Source: Thalassotalea profundi
GTDB lineage: Bacteria; Pseudomonadota; Gammaproteobacteria; Enterobacterales; Alteromonadaceae
Length of the DNA: 64,000 nucleotides
Reading direction: 5' to 3'
NCBI RefSeq assembly: GCF_014653195.1
Contig: NZ_BNAH01000001.1
Location: 423,175-487,174, forward strand
This document shows, one piece after another, positions 1 to 7,001 of the stretch (position 1 is the first letter of the stretch; every line of letters starts with the position of its first letter). The notes beneath the pieces were generated by a model that was not told where the DNA came from, made no database searches, and saw only the letters and a list, made by a program, of their open reading frames with translations. The position numbers and the translations under genes are program-made.

Positions 1-102
1 AATTTAGGTTAAGTAGTTTACTTAAATTTATCTTAAATCAATAATCGAGTACTTTGATTAACTTACAGTAGGGAAGTTATCTTGTTTATTAAGTAAAACA
101 TA

Positions 103-813
103 GTGCTAAAAAAGAAACTAAATTATTGCCAAGCGAAGTACTTACGTTTAATGAGTTATGTTTTACTCATTTTATCAACCATAGCAATACTTTTTATTGC
201 TGAACTTATTCGCTCATACCTTATTGAATATGAATTAGGCTCAATGTTTATCTCTTTTTGTGTTGGATTTATTTTATTAACGCCGTTAGTGAGCTTATTG
301 TTATATCCATTACTACTTTCTTCAGGATTAAAGCAAGTACCTTCACCATTTTACATGATGTTAAAAAATATAGGTTTAGTGTTGTTAGTACAGCTTTTAT
401 TCTTTTTTATCTGGATGACTGATGCTATTGCTGTATATAGTATATATGTTGATCAAGACTCTTTTTTAGCTAAAGCATTGAATATAAATAATTTTAGAGC
501 AGACCTTTCACAAGAGTTCTATTGGGGAAACTTAATACTTGCATGTGTTTTTAGCTTAATATCATTAGTTATTGGAGTATTACCTTGTTTGGTAGCTCAA
601 TTAAATAATCAGGGAGTAGTGAGAAACTTCGTCATTTCAATTACATTTGCCAACCACAATAAAGTGTTATTTGTCGTTTATGCTTGCATTCTTGCTGCAA
701 TAATTGTCTTACCTTTACTTTATACACCTTTTCTATTTTTACTCTGTTTTCCTATTGCCTTTAGATATGTGTGTTGTGATTTGTTTCACCGTTATCAAGA
801 GGTATTAAAATAA
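103..813 (+). CDS. Unknown multi-pass inner-membrane protein
   Basis: I do not recognise this 236-residue protein. It is very hydrophobic, with about six membrane segments (near residues 15-37, 45-72, 88-112, 142-165, 185-208 and 208-226), a basic N-terminus and no obvious catalytic motif. The start is a GTG with only a weak ribosome-binding site, so it could lie somewhat downstream. It stands alone: the next genes are on the opposite strand. The hydrophobic profile says integral membrane protein; any function would be a guess. Confidence 0.6.
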   Translation: MLKKKLNYCQAKYLRLMSYVLLILSTIAILFIAELIRSYLIEYELGSMFISFCVGFILLTPLVSLLLYPLLLSSGLKQVPSPFYMMLKNIGLVLLVQLLFFFIWMTDAIAVYSIYVDQDSFLAKALNINNFRADLSQEFYWGNLILACVFSLISLVIGVLPCLVAQLNNQGVVRNFVISITFANHNKVLFVVYACILAAIIVLPLLYTPFLFLLCFPIAFRYVCCDLFHRYQEVLK

Positions 814-917
814 ATAGAAATTTAACGCTAGTACTTTTAAAAGAGTATAGTAGTGATAAATTCGACAAGGTGAAATGTTTTATAAAGTGGGTAGTATAAA
901 TACGGTTAAAGTAGCCA

Positions 918-962
918 TTGGCCTTAACTTAAGGGCTGCGGATCCGCTTAAATCTTGGCCAA
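918..962. repeat. Nested palindromes between convergent genes
   Basis: TTGGCC (918-923) can pair with GGCCAA (957-962), TTAAG (929-933) with CTTAA (947-951), and GCGGATCCGC (938-947) is itself a perfect palindrome. The stretch is richer in G+C than its surroundings and lies between the plus gene ending at 813 and the minus gene ending at 981. It may be a structured 3' region or a terminator lacking a T-run; no known element was recognised. Confidence 0.35.
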
Positions 963-980
963 GGCAACAAAATGTTAAGA

Positions 981-1109
981 TCAATGTTTGTCAGACTTTT
1001 CAGCCACAGGTGATTGCGCTAGTGCTGTCGTTTGATCTTCGTTTTTTTCTTTCATCTGATCTTCTGTTTGTTCATGATTTTCACCGCCACATTGTCCACA
1101 ACAACTCAT
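981..1109 (-). CDS. Small Cys-rich protein with N-terminal CCGQCGG motif
   Basis: This 42-residue frame begins MSCCGQCGG and continues as a charged, Glu/Gln/Lys-rich tail ending DKH. It starts with ATG and has a weak AGAGA element about 8 bases upstream. Three cysteines packed in CCxxC suggest binding of a metal or thiol chemistry. Small proteins with similar double-Cys motifs occur in marine gammaproteobacteria, but I cannot name a family with certainty. The 78-codon frame on the other strand (875-1111) is less protein-like. Confidence 0.6.
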   Translation of the reverse strand: MSCCGQCGGENHEQTEDQMKEKNEDQTTALAQSPVAEKSDKH

Positions 1110-1170
1110 AATTATCTCTGGTAATTGATTATGAGGTAATAATACTTGAGTAAATTACTAGGGTATTGAT

Positions 1171-1332
1171 TTAGATCATCTTTTTATTATGAATTATAAA
1201 AAGCATATCAAAAATATCATCAGGCTTAGAGAGTGGACTTTCTTGATTTAAATTTGTTGAAAATTCAACAGTAATGGGTATTGAATATTTATTTTGCGCT
1301 CGCTTATTTCTGTTATGCCAAGTAACACGCAA
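1171..1332 (-). CDS. Candidate 53-residue small protein (TTG start)
   Basis: After an in-frame stop, a TTG codon with AGGA eight bases upstream opens a 53-codon frame (begins MRVTWHNRNKRAQ). The translation is well mixed: a basic N-terminal third, a beta-like KYSIPITVEF segment, an acidic middle and a hydrophobic end (FDMLFIIHNKKMI). No family was recognised. It lies in line with the small gene at 981-1109 and downstream of the DUF2789 gene, all on the minus strand. The non-ATG start and short length keep confidence moderate. The flanking bases 1110-1170 and 1333-1459 show nothing else. Confidence 0.4.
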   Translation of the reverse strand: MRVTWHNRNKRAQNKYSIPITVEFSTNLNQESPLSKPDDIFDMLFIIHNKKMI

Positions 1333-1459
1333 TAAGATATTCCTGCATTATTTATCTTATTAAACAAGCACCTTCACCTATTAAAAGCCAATAGATTGAA
1401 AGTTACTTGTTAATGTATAGTTTATTATGTGGTTATAAAATACAGTGTTTGAACTTAGG

Positions 1460-1690
1460 TTATCTAAGCCTTATATCTAAGCTATCGACAACATCAGACC
1501 AATCTGAGTCTTCTGTTATTGCTTCTTGAAGAAAGTTAGCTTGCGATTTATTCCAAATATCCGCCTTATAAAGCGGGGTACTGGAAGGAATACCACGATG
1601 TAAGTTGACAAATTTTTCTATGTCTTCAGGTTGGCTGCTTATACCTAATTGAGCAAATAAACAGGCCATGGTGTGTTTAGAACGATCCAT
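1460..1690 (-). CDS. DUF2789 family protein
   Basis: This is a 76-residue protein with the pattern expected of DUF2789: an N-terminal HTMACLFAQLGI segment, a central Trp-containing helix (DIWNKSQANFLQEAI) and a C-terminal DWSDVVDSLDIRLR. Length and end-to-end layout fit the family, which is widespread in proteobacteria and has no established function. A strong AGGAG lies about 7 bases before the ATG. It is probably cytoplasmic, since there is no signal peptide or membrane segment. Confidence 0.8.
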   Translation of the reverse strand: MDRSKHTMACLFAQLGISSQPEDIEKFVNLHRGIPSSTPLYKADIWNKSQANFLQEAITEDSDWSDVVDSLDIRLR

Positions 1691-1766
1691 AATATATCTC
1701 CTTACTTTATATGATAAGCACAGCTAAAATATAACATGCTTGAGGTTAATAAATAACCCATCACCC

Positions 1767-2075
1767 TTAAACTCTCGCCATTTTAATTATATTTTCATTA
1801 CATACTTTAAATTGAATGTCTTCTTTAGGGTAGCTTCTACATAGTGATGGTCTTGCCAGATAGACACTACAGTAATAATTATTATTTGACGAGGTTAAAA
1901 ATATACACTCACCATTTTCTTTAAATTGTAAAAAATAGCCGGGTTTTTCTTGGCGGTCTGAGTTTGCAATTTGTGATATTGGAAGGTGAGTAAAATCAAT
2001 GAGTCGATTAATGTCTTGTGTTGTAATGCGAACAAAGGGAAATTCTCTACAACAAGTGCCACATTTTATGCACAT
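1767..2075 (-). CDS. YkgJ-type CxxCxxCC cysteine-cluster protein
   Basis: This 102-residue protein starts MCIKCGTCC, giving Cys2, Cys5, Cys8 and Cys9, and has further cysteines in the C-terminal half (YCSVYLARPSLCRSYP and a late Cys). That spacing is typical of the YkgJ/UPF0153 zinc- or iron-binding cluster family. The biological role of the family is not settled. No clear Shine-Dalgarno is visible at this ATG. A dyad sits about 22 bases upstream. The gene lies downstream of the signal peptidase gene on the same strand, but about 190 bases away, so co-transcription is uncertain. Confidence 0.75.
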   Translation of the reverse strand: MCIKCGTCCREFPFVRITTQDINRLIDFTHLPISQIANSDRQEKPGYFLQFKENGECIFLTSSNNNYYCSVYLARPSLCRSYPKEDIQFKVCNENIIKMARV

Positions 2076-2096
2076 TTCGCTGGTAGGTTGTGTTGA

Positions 2097-2111
2097 GATA
2101 ATGAAATTATC
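2097..2111. promoter_or_regulatory. GATAAT-GAA-ATTATC dyad before the YkgJ-type gene
   Basis: Perfect 6-base arms (GATAAT / ATTATC) around three bases lie 22 bases upstream of the cysteine-cluster gene start. The arms resemble half of a Fur box, but the 3-base spacing differs from the usual 1. It could be an operator or chance in AT-rich DNA. Confidence 0.25.
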
Positions 2112-2262
2112 CTTGTATGTAGTTAAAAAAACGAGTAAAAATTGTGTATTACTTGGCAGTAAAACAAACGGACAAGGATAATAGACAGGCGTTATTAAGT
2201 ACTTAATCGTTATCGTGATTGCAGTAGCAGTAATTAATGATTATCAATGATACTAGCATACA

Positions 2263-2949
2263 TTATAGATATAAGCTTTTTATTAAACGTTGACTTCTAG
2301 GTATAAATTTATTCTCGTAATCAAGTGAAAATGCCACATAGTTCGCCCTTCCAAGCAACTCTTGTCTAGGAACAAAGCCATAGACTCGGGAATCTGAACT
2401 ATTACGTCGGTTATCGCCTAAAACTAAATAGTGATCTTTGGGGACCGTTACCGTTGAAAAATTAGCAAGTGAAGAGCTACGACTCTTGTCAACTTGTATG
2501 TTCCGAACATTATTATGTATTCGCTCAATTACTTTTTCAGCTGAACTTTCACTATTGACACTTTGATCAAGTGGTTGATAGCTTGCAGTCACTCCGTTGA
2601 TGGTGAGTATTTCGTTACGCATTGAAACATGATCGCCAGGTAGCGCAACAACACGCTTAATGAGTCGCATATCTGCCGCTTTTGAGTTAAACACAATAAT
2701 ATCATTTCGTTTAGGCTCACCTATAGAGATTAATGACATATGAGTGAAAGGAAGTCGCAAATCATAGGCCATTTTATTGACCGTAATTCTATCCCCTACT
2801 TCAATTGTTGGCATCATTGAACTTGATGGTACCGTATACCAGTCAGCAACAGCGCTTCTAAATACTGACATTAAAGCAATTACTATAAAAAAAGACTTAT
2901 GCGCTTTTAAAAAAGTAGATATAACATTAGACGATTTAGATTTTTTCAT
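2263..2949 (-). CDS. lepB: Signal peptidase I, short form
   Basis: This enzyme cleaves signal peptides at the outer face of the inner membrane. The 228-residue protein has one membrane segment (about residues 18-36), then the catalytic serine box PSSSMMPT (Ser44). The general-base lysine lies in RLIKRVVALPGD (Lys98), and GDNRRNSSDSRVYG matches box E. The Ser-Lys spacing of 54 matches the family. It is shorter than the roughly 320-residue two-span LepB of enterobacteria and is not beside lepA or rnc, so it may be a second, accessory signal peptidase. AGGA lies 6-9 bases before the ATG. Confidence 0.9.
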   Translation of the reverse strand: MKKSKSSNVISTFLKAHKSFFIVIALMSVFRSAVADWYTVPSSSMMPTIEVGDRITVNKMAYDLRLPFTHMSLISIGEPKRNDIIVFNSKAADMRLIKRVVALPGDHVSMRNEILTINGVTASYQPLDQSVNSESSAEKVIERIHNNVRNIQVDKSRSSSLANFSTVTVPKDHYLVLGDNRRNSSDSRVYGFVPRQELLGRANYVAFSLDYENKFIPRSQRLIKSLYL

Positions 2950-3258
2950 GACTTGTCCTGTTTTTTATTTTTAAGAATTACGTTGGACTTGAAATATAAA
3001 ATAATGTTTATTTGAAAGATGTAACAAATGATTATTATTTATCAATATTTTCCATAATTTAACTGAAATGGCAGTTATAAAATAAACGTTTAGTTGTTTT
3101 ATGTTTACAGAATAAAACGCAAACAACACATAAAAAGGGGTGATCATTTGTAAAAATATTGTTAGATTCCCCTTAAGGGAAGTGTTTGTTGCAAAATGTT
3201 ACATTATTTTAAGAATAGCTTTTGTTTAAACATTTTAGTAATTGATTAAGAGAAGTAG
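2950..3258. other. Divergent intergenic region
   Basis: About 310 AT-rich bases separate the divergent lepB-like and GYF_2 genes and must hold both promoters. A near-palindrome centred on CCTTAAGG (3171-3178, flanked by TTCC/GGAA) is the only distinct dyad seen. No ORF or RNA gene was recognised. Confidence 0.4.
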
Positions 3259-3696
3259 ATGGTTACTATGAAGAAATGGTATTTTTCTAATGACGGTAAA
3301 ATTACGGGGCCATTTGGTCTACAAGCAGCTAATGAGCAAGTAGCTAAATATCCAAATGCTTTTGCTTGGCATCCGTCATACGCGCAATGGATGCCTGTTA
3401 GCTGTGTTGATGAATTTGATATTTTCGTTTCTGTTCCAAAACCCCCAATGGAAGTACCTAAAAAACTCTATGAAGATTTTGTTGGTAAAGAGCGAGAAAT
3501 GATCGCGACATTACAGCGTATTGATAAAACGCTTAGTGTGACTAATGACTCTTTGCACGAGTTAGATCAAGATATAGATAATACGATTGAAATCACACAT
3601 AACCTCAATATTGAAGTAAAAACAACAATTGAAAATATTGAGCAACAATTTGCTGCACTTAAAAAGAATCTTGCGGTCGCTAAAAAGCACCCATAA
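3259..3696 (+). CDS. GYF_2-domain protein with C-terminal coiled coil (short paralog)
   Basis: Residues 4-60 form a GYF_2-like (DUF4339-like) domain: KKWYFSNDGKITGPF, then a WHPSYAQWMP segment with conserved aromatic residues. GYF domains usually bind proline-rich peptides. Residues 75-140 are predicted helical coiled coil (IDKTLSVTNDSLHELDQDID and on). The protein is 145 residues, without signal peptide or membrane span. Alignment with the next gene, which starts MKKWYFS, suggests translation may begin at the second ATG (3268); AGAGAAG precedes both. The downstream partner is a larger paralog 64 bases away, so the two are probably one operon. Confidence 0.7.
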   Translation: MVTMKKWYFSNDGKITGPFGLQAANEQVAKYPNAFAWHPSYAQWMPVSCVDEFDIFVSVPKPPMEVPKKLYEDFVGKEREMIATLQRIDKTLSVTNDSLHELDQDIDNTIEITHNLNIEVKTTIENIEQQFAALKKNLAVAKKHP

Positions 3697-3760
3697 CCCT
3701 CAAAATAGTACGCATTAAATATTAATTCTTAGTAATAGTAGTTAAGAAGGAATTACGCTC

Positions 3761-5104
3761 ATGAAAAAATGGTATTTTTCAAATAATGGTGAAATAAGTG
3801 GTCCTTTAGATTTAACCAGTGCCAGAAAAATCGTTGAAAAAAATGCAGATCTTTACGGTTGGCATCCGTCTTTTAGCACATGGAAACCTGTGCGTGTTAT
3901 TGGTGAGTTTTCAGAACTTATTAAAACAAATCTTGTTACTAATCAGGTACCTAAAGAAATTATTAATGAGTTTAACAATACCAAAATAGCGTTGTCTGAA
4001 AAACTTTCTTTAGTTGCTGAAAGTATTAAAGAAACCGAAATGTTAAAAGCAAAATTAAAGAAAAAAATAAGCTTGTATAAACATTTAACAGAAGATTTGA
4101 GTGACGATTTTAAATCAGCAATTATAAGTATTGAGCAACAATATTCTTCTTTTAATAAAAGGTTACTTAATTTACAAGATGCAGCAAATATTGCTAAGAA
4201 TGAAATAGAAGAGGTAACTCAAAAATTTAAAGAGCAACTATATAATAAACAAGATAATATTGATGTGCCAAGCGATTTAAGTGGTAATGTACGTAAAATA
4301 TCTACATCAGTAGAAAATATGCAACAAAGCTCAAGTGATTTTGTTGATGATGTCGAGACGGTTATTGATATAGATGCTGACTTTGATTTAGTGGATGAAT
4401 CGGTTCATTTGATTGAAGATGAAGCAACTGAAAAGTCAGTAAGTGATAAATATAATACGAAAATTCAAATTGTTGACGATAAGGTGACTGAAGCAAAACC
4501 TGTAAAAGCCGCAACTGACGAAGAAGTACCTAAAAAAATAAAAAAAATATCTACAGTGGCTGATAACTCAACAATAAATGCCACAGCAGCTAAAGTTTCG
4601 AATGCGGAGGTAGTAGAAAAACCTGAAGCACCAATTAAGCGCATGGTGATTGGCACTAAGGCTCCAGAGATCATTCGCCAGCCGATAAAAATTAGTACAC
4701 AAGAAAACCCTAATGAAGATAAAGACACGTCACAGGAGAGCGTAAAAGCCAAAATTGATGACGTAAATAGTGCTAATGAAAATAGTAATCTGCAAAATAC
4801 AGACGCTTCAATTAATCAGATTAAGAACTTAGAAAATACAGAAGAGCAAACTAAAAAAGGTTTAGCTGGTGTTAAAGGGATGTTTAAATCCGTATTTAAA
4901 TCTCAAGTGCCAGCACCTAAATTATCAGCACAATTAAAAATGTCAGAAGCAATTAAAGAAACTGATAAACAGGAAGCTAAACTTTCAGCTAATGACGAAA
5001 GCGGGGCAGTCGTAGAATTAAAGAAAGCGGTCAACGAAAGTGAAGTGACTAATGCTGACGAAGATGACACTAAAAAAGTTCGTCGCCGCCGTAGACGAAG
5101 ATAA
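3761..5104 (+). CDS. GYF_2-domain protein with long charged tail and poly-Arg end
   Basis: The N-terminal 60 residues (MKKWYFSNNGEISGP...YGWHPSFSTWKPV) repeat the GYF_2-like fold of the gene before it. Residues 65-150 look coiled-coil. The remaining ~290 residues are low-complexity, acidic, and rich in Lys, Glu, Asp, Ser and Thr. The protein ends in seven consecutive arginines. AAGAAGGA precedes the ATG by about 9 bases. The architecture suggests a scaffold or an adaptor that binds membrane or nucleic acid through the basic tail; that is inference. No enzyme motif was found. Confidence 0.7.
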   Translation: MKKWYFSNNGEISGPLDLTSARKIVEKNADLYGWHPSFSTWKPVRVIGEFSELIKTNLVTNQVPKEIINEFNNTKIALSEKLSLVAESIKETEMLKAKLKKKISLYKHLTEDLSDDFKSAIISIEQQYSSFNKRLLNLQDAANIAKNEIEEVTQKFKEQLYNKQDNIDVPSDLSGNVRKISTSVENMQQSSSDFVDDVETVIDIDADFDLVDESVHLIEDEATEKSVSDKYNTKIQIVDDKVTEAKPVKAATDEEVPKKIKKISTVADNSTINATAAKVSNAEVVEKPEAPIKRMVIGTKAPEIIRQPIKISTQENPNEDKDTSQESVKAKIDDVNSANENSNLQNTDASINQIKNLENTEEQTKKGLAGVKGMFKSVFKSQVPAPKLSAQLKMSEAIKETDKQEAKLSANDESGAVVELKKAVNESEVTNADEDDTKKVRRRRRRR

Positions 5105-5126
5105 ATTGATAATAACTTAGGTATAA

Positions 5127-5166
5127 GTCAGCTATTTTTAACGAATACAACTCAATAATAGCTGAC
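5127..5166. terminator. Hairpin between convergent genes
   Basis: GTCAGCTATT (5127-5136) pairs perfectly with AATAGCTGAC (5157-5166) across a 20-base loop, between the GYF_2 gene and the convergent cyclase gene. The loop is long and the T-run weak, so it is only a probable terminator. Confidence 0.4.
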
Positions 5167-5189
5167 ATCTTTAAATAAAAGCCAATTAA

Positions 5190-6005
5190 TTAAACTAAGC
5201 AAGATGTTTGGCTGATTACACACCTATTACGTCCAAGTTCTTTTGCTTGATACATGGCTTTATCTGCTTTTTCAAATAGGCTATCCCAATTTTCTTCTTC
5301 ATCAAGCTCAGCTATGCCTAGTGATACAGATATTTTAGGTAAGTAAGTATTTGTCTGTTTTTGTATTAACTTTAATTTTTCAACAGATGTTCTAATTTTT
5401 TCAGCAATATTCTCAGCTATTTTTATCGATTTATTGTGCATTACGACTATAAACTCTTCACCGCCTAAACGGGCTGCTATATCATCGGCTGAAATGGATT
5501 GTTTAATGATATTTGCAATTAATTGAATGACCTTGTCGCCAACAGCATGACCAAAACTGTCATTAATTTGTTTAAAGTGATCAATATCGATGGCAATAGT
5601 AGAGTGAGTTTGGTTGATATTAAATTCTTGTAACTTTGACTGACAACCACGTCTATTCAATAAACCTGTTAAAGAATCTATCGCCGCTTGTTCTCTTGAC
5701 TCACTTAATTGAGTACGTAGCAATTTTACTTCCGCATATGTATGAGTCAGTTCATCTGTTAATGCTTTGCGTTGACTTTGAGAATTATTAATTAAGTTAA
5801 TGATAAAATTTATGAGGGTTTTTAAAGGTTGATGTTGTGCTAATTTACTTAATGCCCCATCAACCTTTTTAAGATTAAAAGCTATTTCTTTTTCATTGAT
5901 AACTTGGGAATCTATTTTATTTAAGGTCTTATTAAGTGTTTTTTCAAACGGGGATAGTAGAAGGTTTTCTATATTATGACTCGCTGAAAGAAATTCGTTA
6001 AACAT
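5190..6005 (-). CDS. Diguanylate cyclase, GGEEF catalytic part (5' end out of frame)
   Basis: The frame encodes a GGDEF domain in about its last 170 residues: DSLTGLLNRRGC, DIDHFKQINDSFGHAVGD and the active-site motif RLGGEEF. It would make cyclic-di-GMP from two GTP. The position of the inhibitory RxxD site reads SADD, so product feedback through an I-site is probably lost. Before it lies about 100 residues of helical linker. The ATG at 6005 is internal to the ancestral gene: the proper N-terminus is encoded in another frame at 6011-6217, separated by one missing base. The catalytic part could still be expressed alone, but no good ribosome site precedes the internal ATG. Confidence 0.8.
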   Translation of the reverse strand: MFNEFLSASHNIENLLLSPFEKTLNKTLNKIDSQVINEKEIAFNLKKVDGALSKLAQHQPLKTLINFIINLINNSQSQRKALTDELTHTYAEVKLLRTQLSESREQAAIDSLTGLLNRRGCQSKLQEFNINQTHSTIAIDIDHFKQINDSFGHAVGDKVIQLIANIIKQSISADDIAARLGGEEFIVVMHNKSIKIAENIAEKIRTSVEKLKLIQKQTNTYLPKISVSLGIAELDEEENWDSLFEKADKAMYQAKELGRNRCVISQTSCLV

Positions 6006-6010
6006 GTCTT

Positions 6011-6217
6011 CTATGAAAACATCGTCGATCTGACCTTTGGTTGAAAGTTTTTTTCAATTGCCGATTTTAGCTTTGTATTATCATTACTAACATAATGATA
6101 AATAACTGCATAATTTATAGGGTGAGGCGTTAACATATGGTTATCCATAAATGCTAATGCTCTTTCGCAAAGCAGTTGAGCTTCTTTATAATTATTATTG
6201 TTACTGGTAGTGTGCAC
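6011..6217 (-). pseudogene. Frameshifted N-terminal part of the GGEEF cyclase
   Basis: A GTG start at 6217 with AAGGA about 7 bases upstream opens 68 residues. They match the small N-terminal helical domain of this cyclase type (ERALAFMDNHMLTPHPINYAVIYHYVS), then go off frame after AIEK. On the minus strand the frame changes in a run of seven A (T7 on the plus strand within about 6048-6054). Adding one A gives ...EKKLSTKGQIDDVFIEDMF, joining without a gap to the catalytic frame and giving about 343 residues. Possible causes are a true mutation, a sequencing slip or transcriptional slippage. Confidence 0.8.
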
Positions 6218-6532
6218 AGGTTAATCCTTGCTATGTGAAATCCAAAAAAGAAATCTAAACACTAATATAAACGTTATTTTGTACGCTTAATAACCAATCT
6301 AACCTTTTTATGGGTTGATTTACAATCACTTTTTTACTTTATTGAACTTTTGTACATAAGTTGCAGTGAGTTTACCTTTAATTTTTGCCATTATTAAAGA
6401 AATATTTTATTCCCATTAAGCAATCAGTGTTAAATAGTCTAAAATATTTAATTACATTTATTTTTTTGCAATAAAAAAGTGGTATGGTTATTTTGACCTT
6501 AAACTATTTTTATGACTGACCAGTGAAACCCT
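6218..6532. other. Divergent intergenic region
   Basis: About 315 AT-rich bases separate the divergent cyclase and oxidoreductase genes and should contain both promoters. TTGACC near 6494 is a possible -35 for the oxidoreductase operon, but no convincing -10 partner was seen. No ORF, repeat or RNA gene was recognised. Confidence 0.35.
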
Positions 6533-7000
6533 ATGACAAATACAATAAAGATTAATGATAAAACATTCGACATAGATGTACCTGATGATATGCCGCTGCT
6601 TTGGTTTTTAAGAGATCATTTAGAATATACAGGAACCAAGTTTGGTTGTGGTGCTGGTTTATGTGGCGCTTGCACTGTGCATGTAGATGGACAAGCAACA
6701 CGTTCATGTGTTTTACCTGTGAGTAGTTTAGTCGGCAAGTCAATTACAACCATCGAAGGATTGTCGAAAGATGGTGATCATCCCTTACAAAAAGCTTGGT
6801 TAGAAAATAACGTGCCACAATGTGGTTATTGTCAAGCGGGTCAAATAATGAATGCAGCAAGTTTATTAAAAAATAATGCGGCTCCTAGCGATGATGAAAT
6901 TGATGCGGCAATGCAGGGTAATATTTGCCGTTGTGGTACGTATCAACGTATTAAAAAAGCGATAAAATCTGTTGCTTATGACTTAGCTAAGGAAGTTTAA
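6533..7000 (+). CDS. [2Fe-2S] subunit of a xanthine-dehydrogenase-family oxidoreductase
   Basis: This is the electron-transfer subunit of a molybdopterin hydroxylase or aldehyde oxidase. The 155-residue protein has the plant-ferredoxin cluster (Cys39, Cys44, Cys47, Cys59 in [14 protein letters not shown]...SC). The second, helical cluster domain has QCGYC (Cys97, Cys100) and ICRCG (Cys132, Cys134). This two-domain layout equals IorA of isoquinoline 1-oxidoreductase and CoxS-like subunits. It lacks its own signal, so it would be carried through Tat with its partner. Its stop is one base before the start of the large subunit, showing one operon. Confidence 0.92.
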   Translation: MTNTIKINDKTFDIDVPDDMPLLWFLRDHLEYTGTKFGCGAGLCGACTVHVDGQATRSCVLPVSSLVGKSITTIEGLSKDGDHPLQKAWLENNVPQCGYCQAGQIMNAASLLKNNAAPSDDEIDAAMQGNICRCGTYQRIKKAIKSVAYDLAKEV

Positions 7001-7001
7001 T

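Noticed and set aside
875..1111. 78-codon plus-strand frame
   Set aside because: It lies opposite the more protein-like 42-residue CCGQCGG gene and over palindromes, its composition is poor, and nothing conserved is recognised in it.
2236..2254. Fur-box-like sequence with TGATTATCAATGATA
   Set aside because: It partly matches the Fur consensus but lies downstream of the lepB-like gene and 160 bases from the next start; AT-rich chance is likely.
4465..4752. 95-codon frame opposite the GYF_2 gene
   Set aside because: It is a mirror of the low-complexity Lys/Glu/Thr coding sequence of the plus strand; no ribosome site or family signal.
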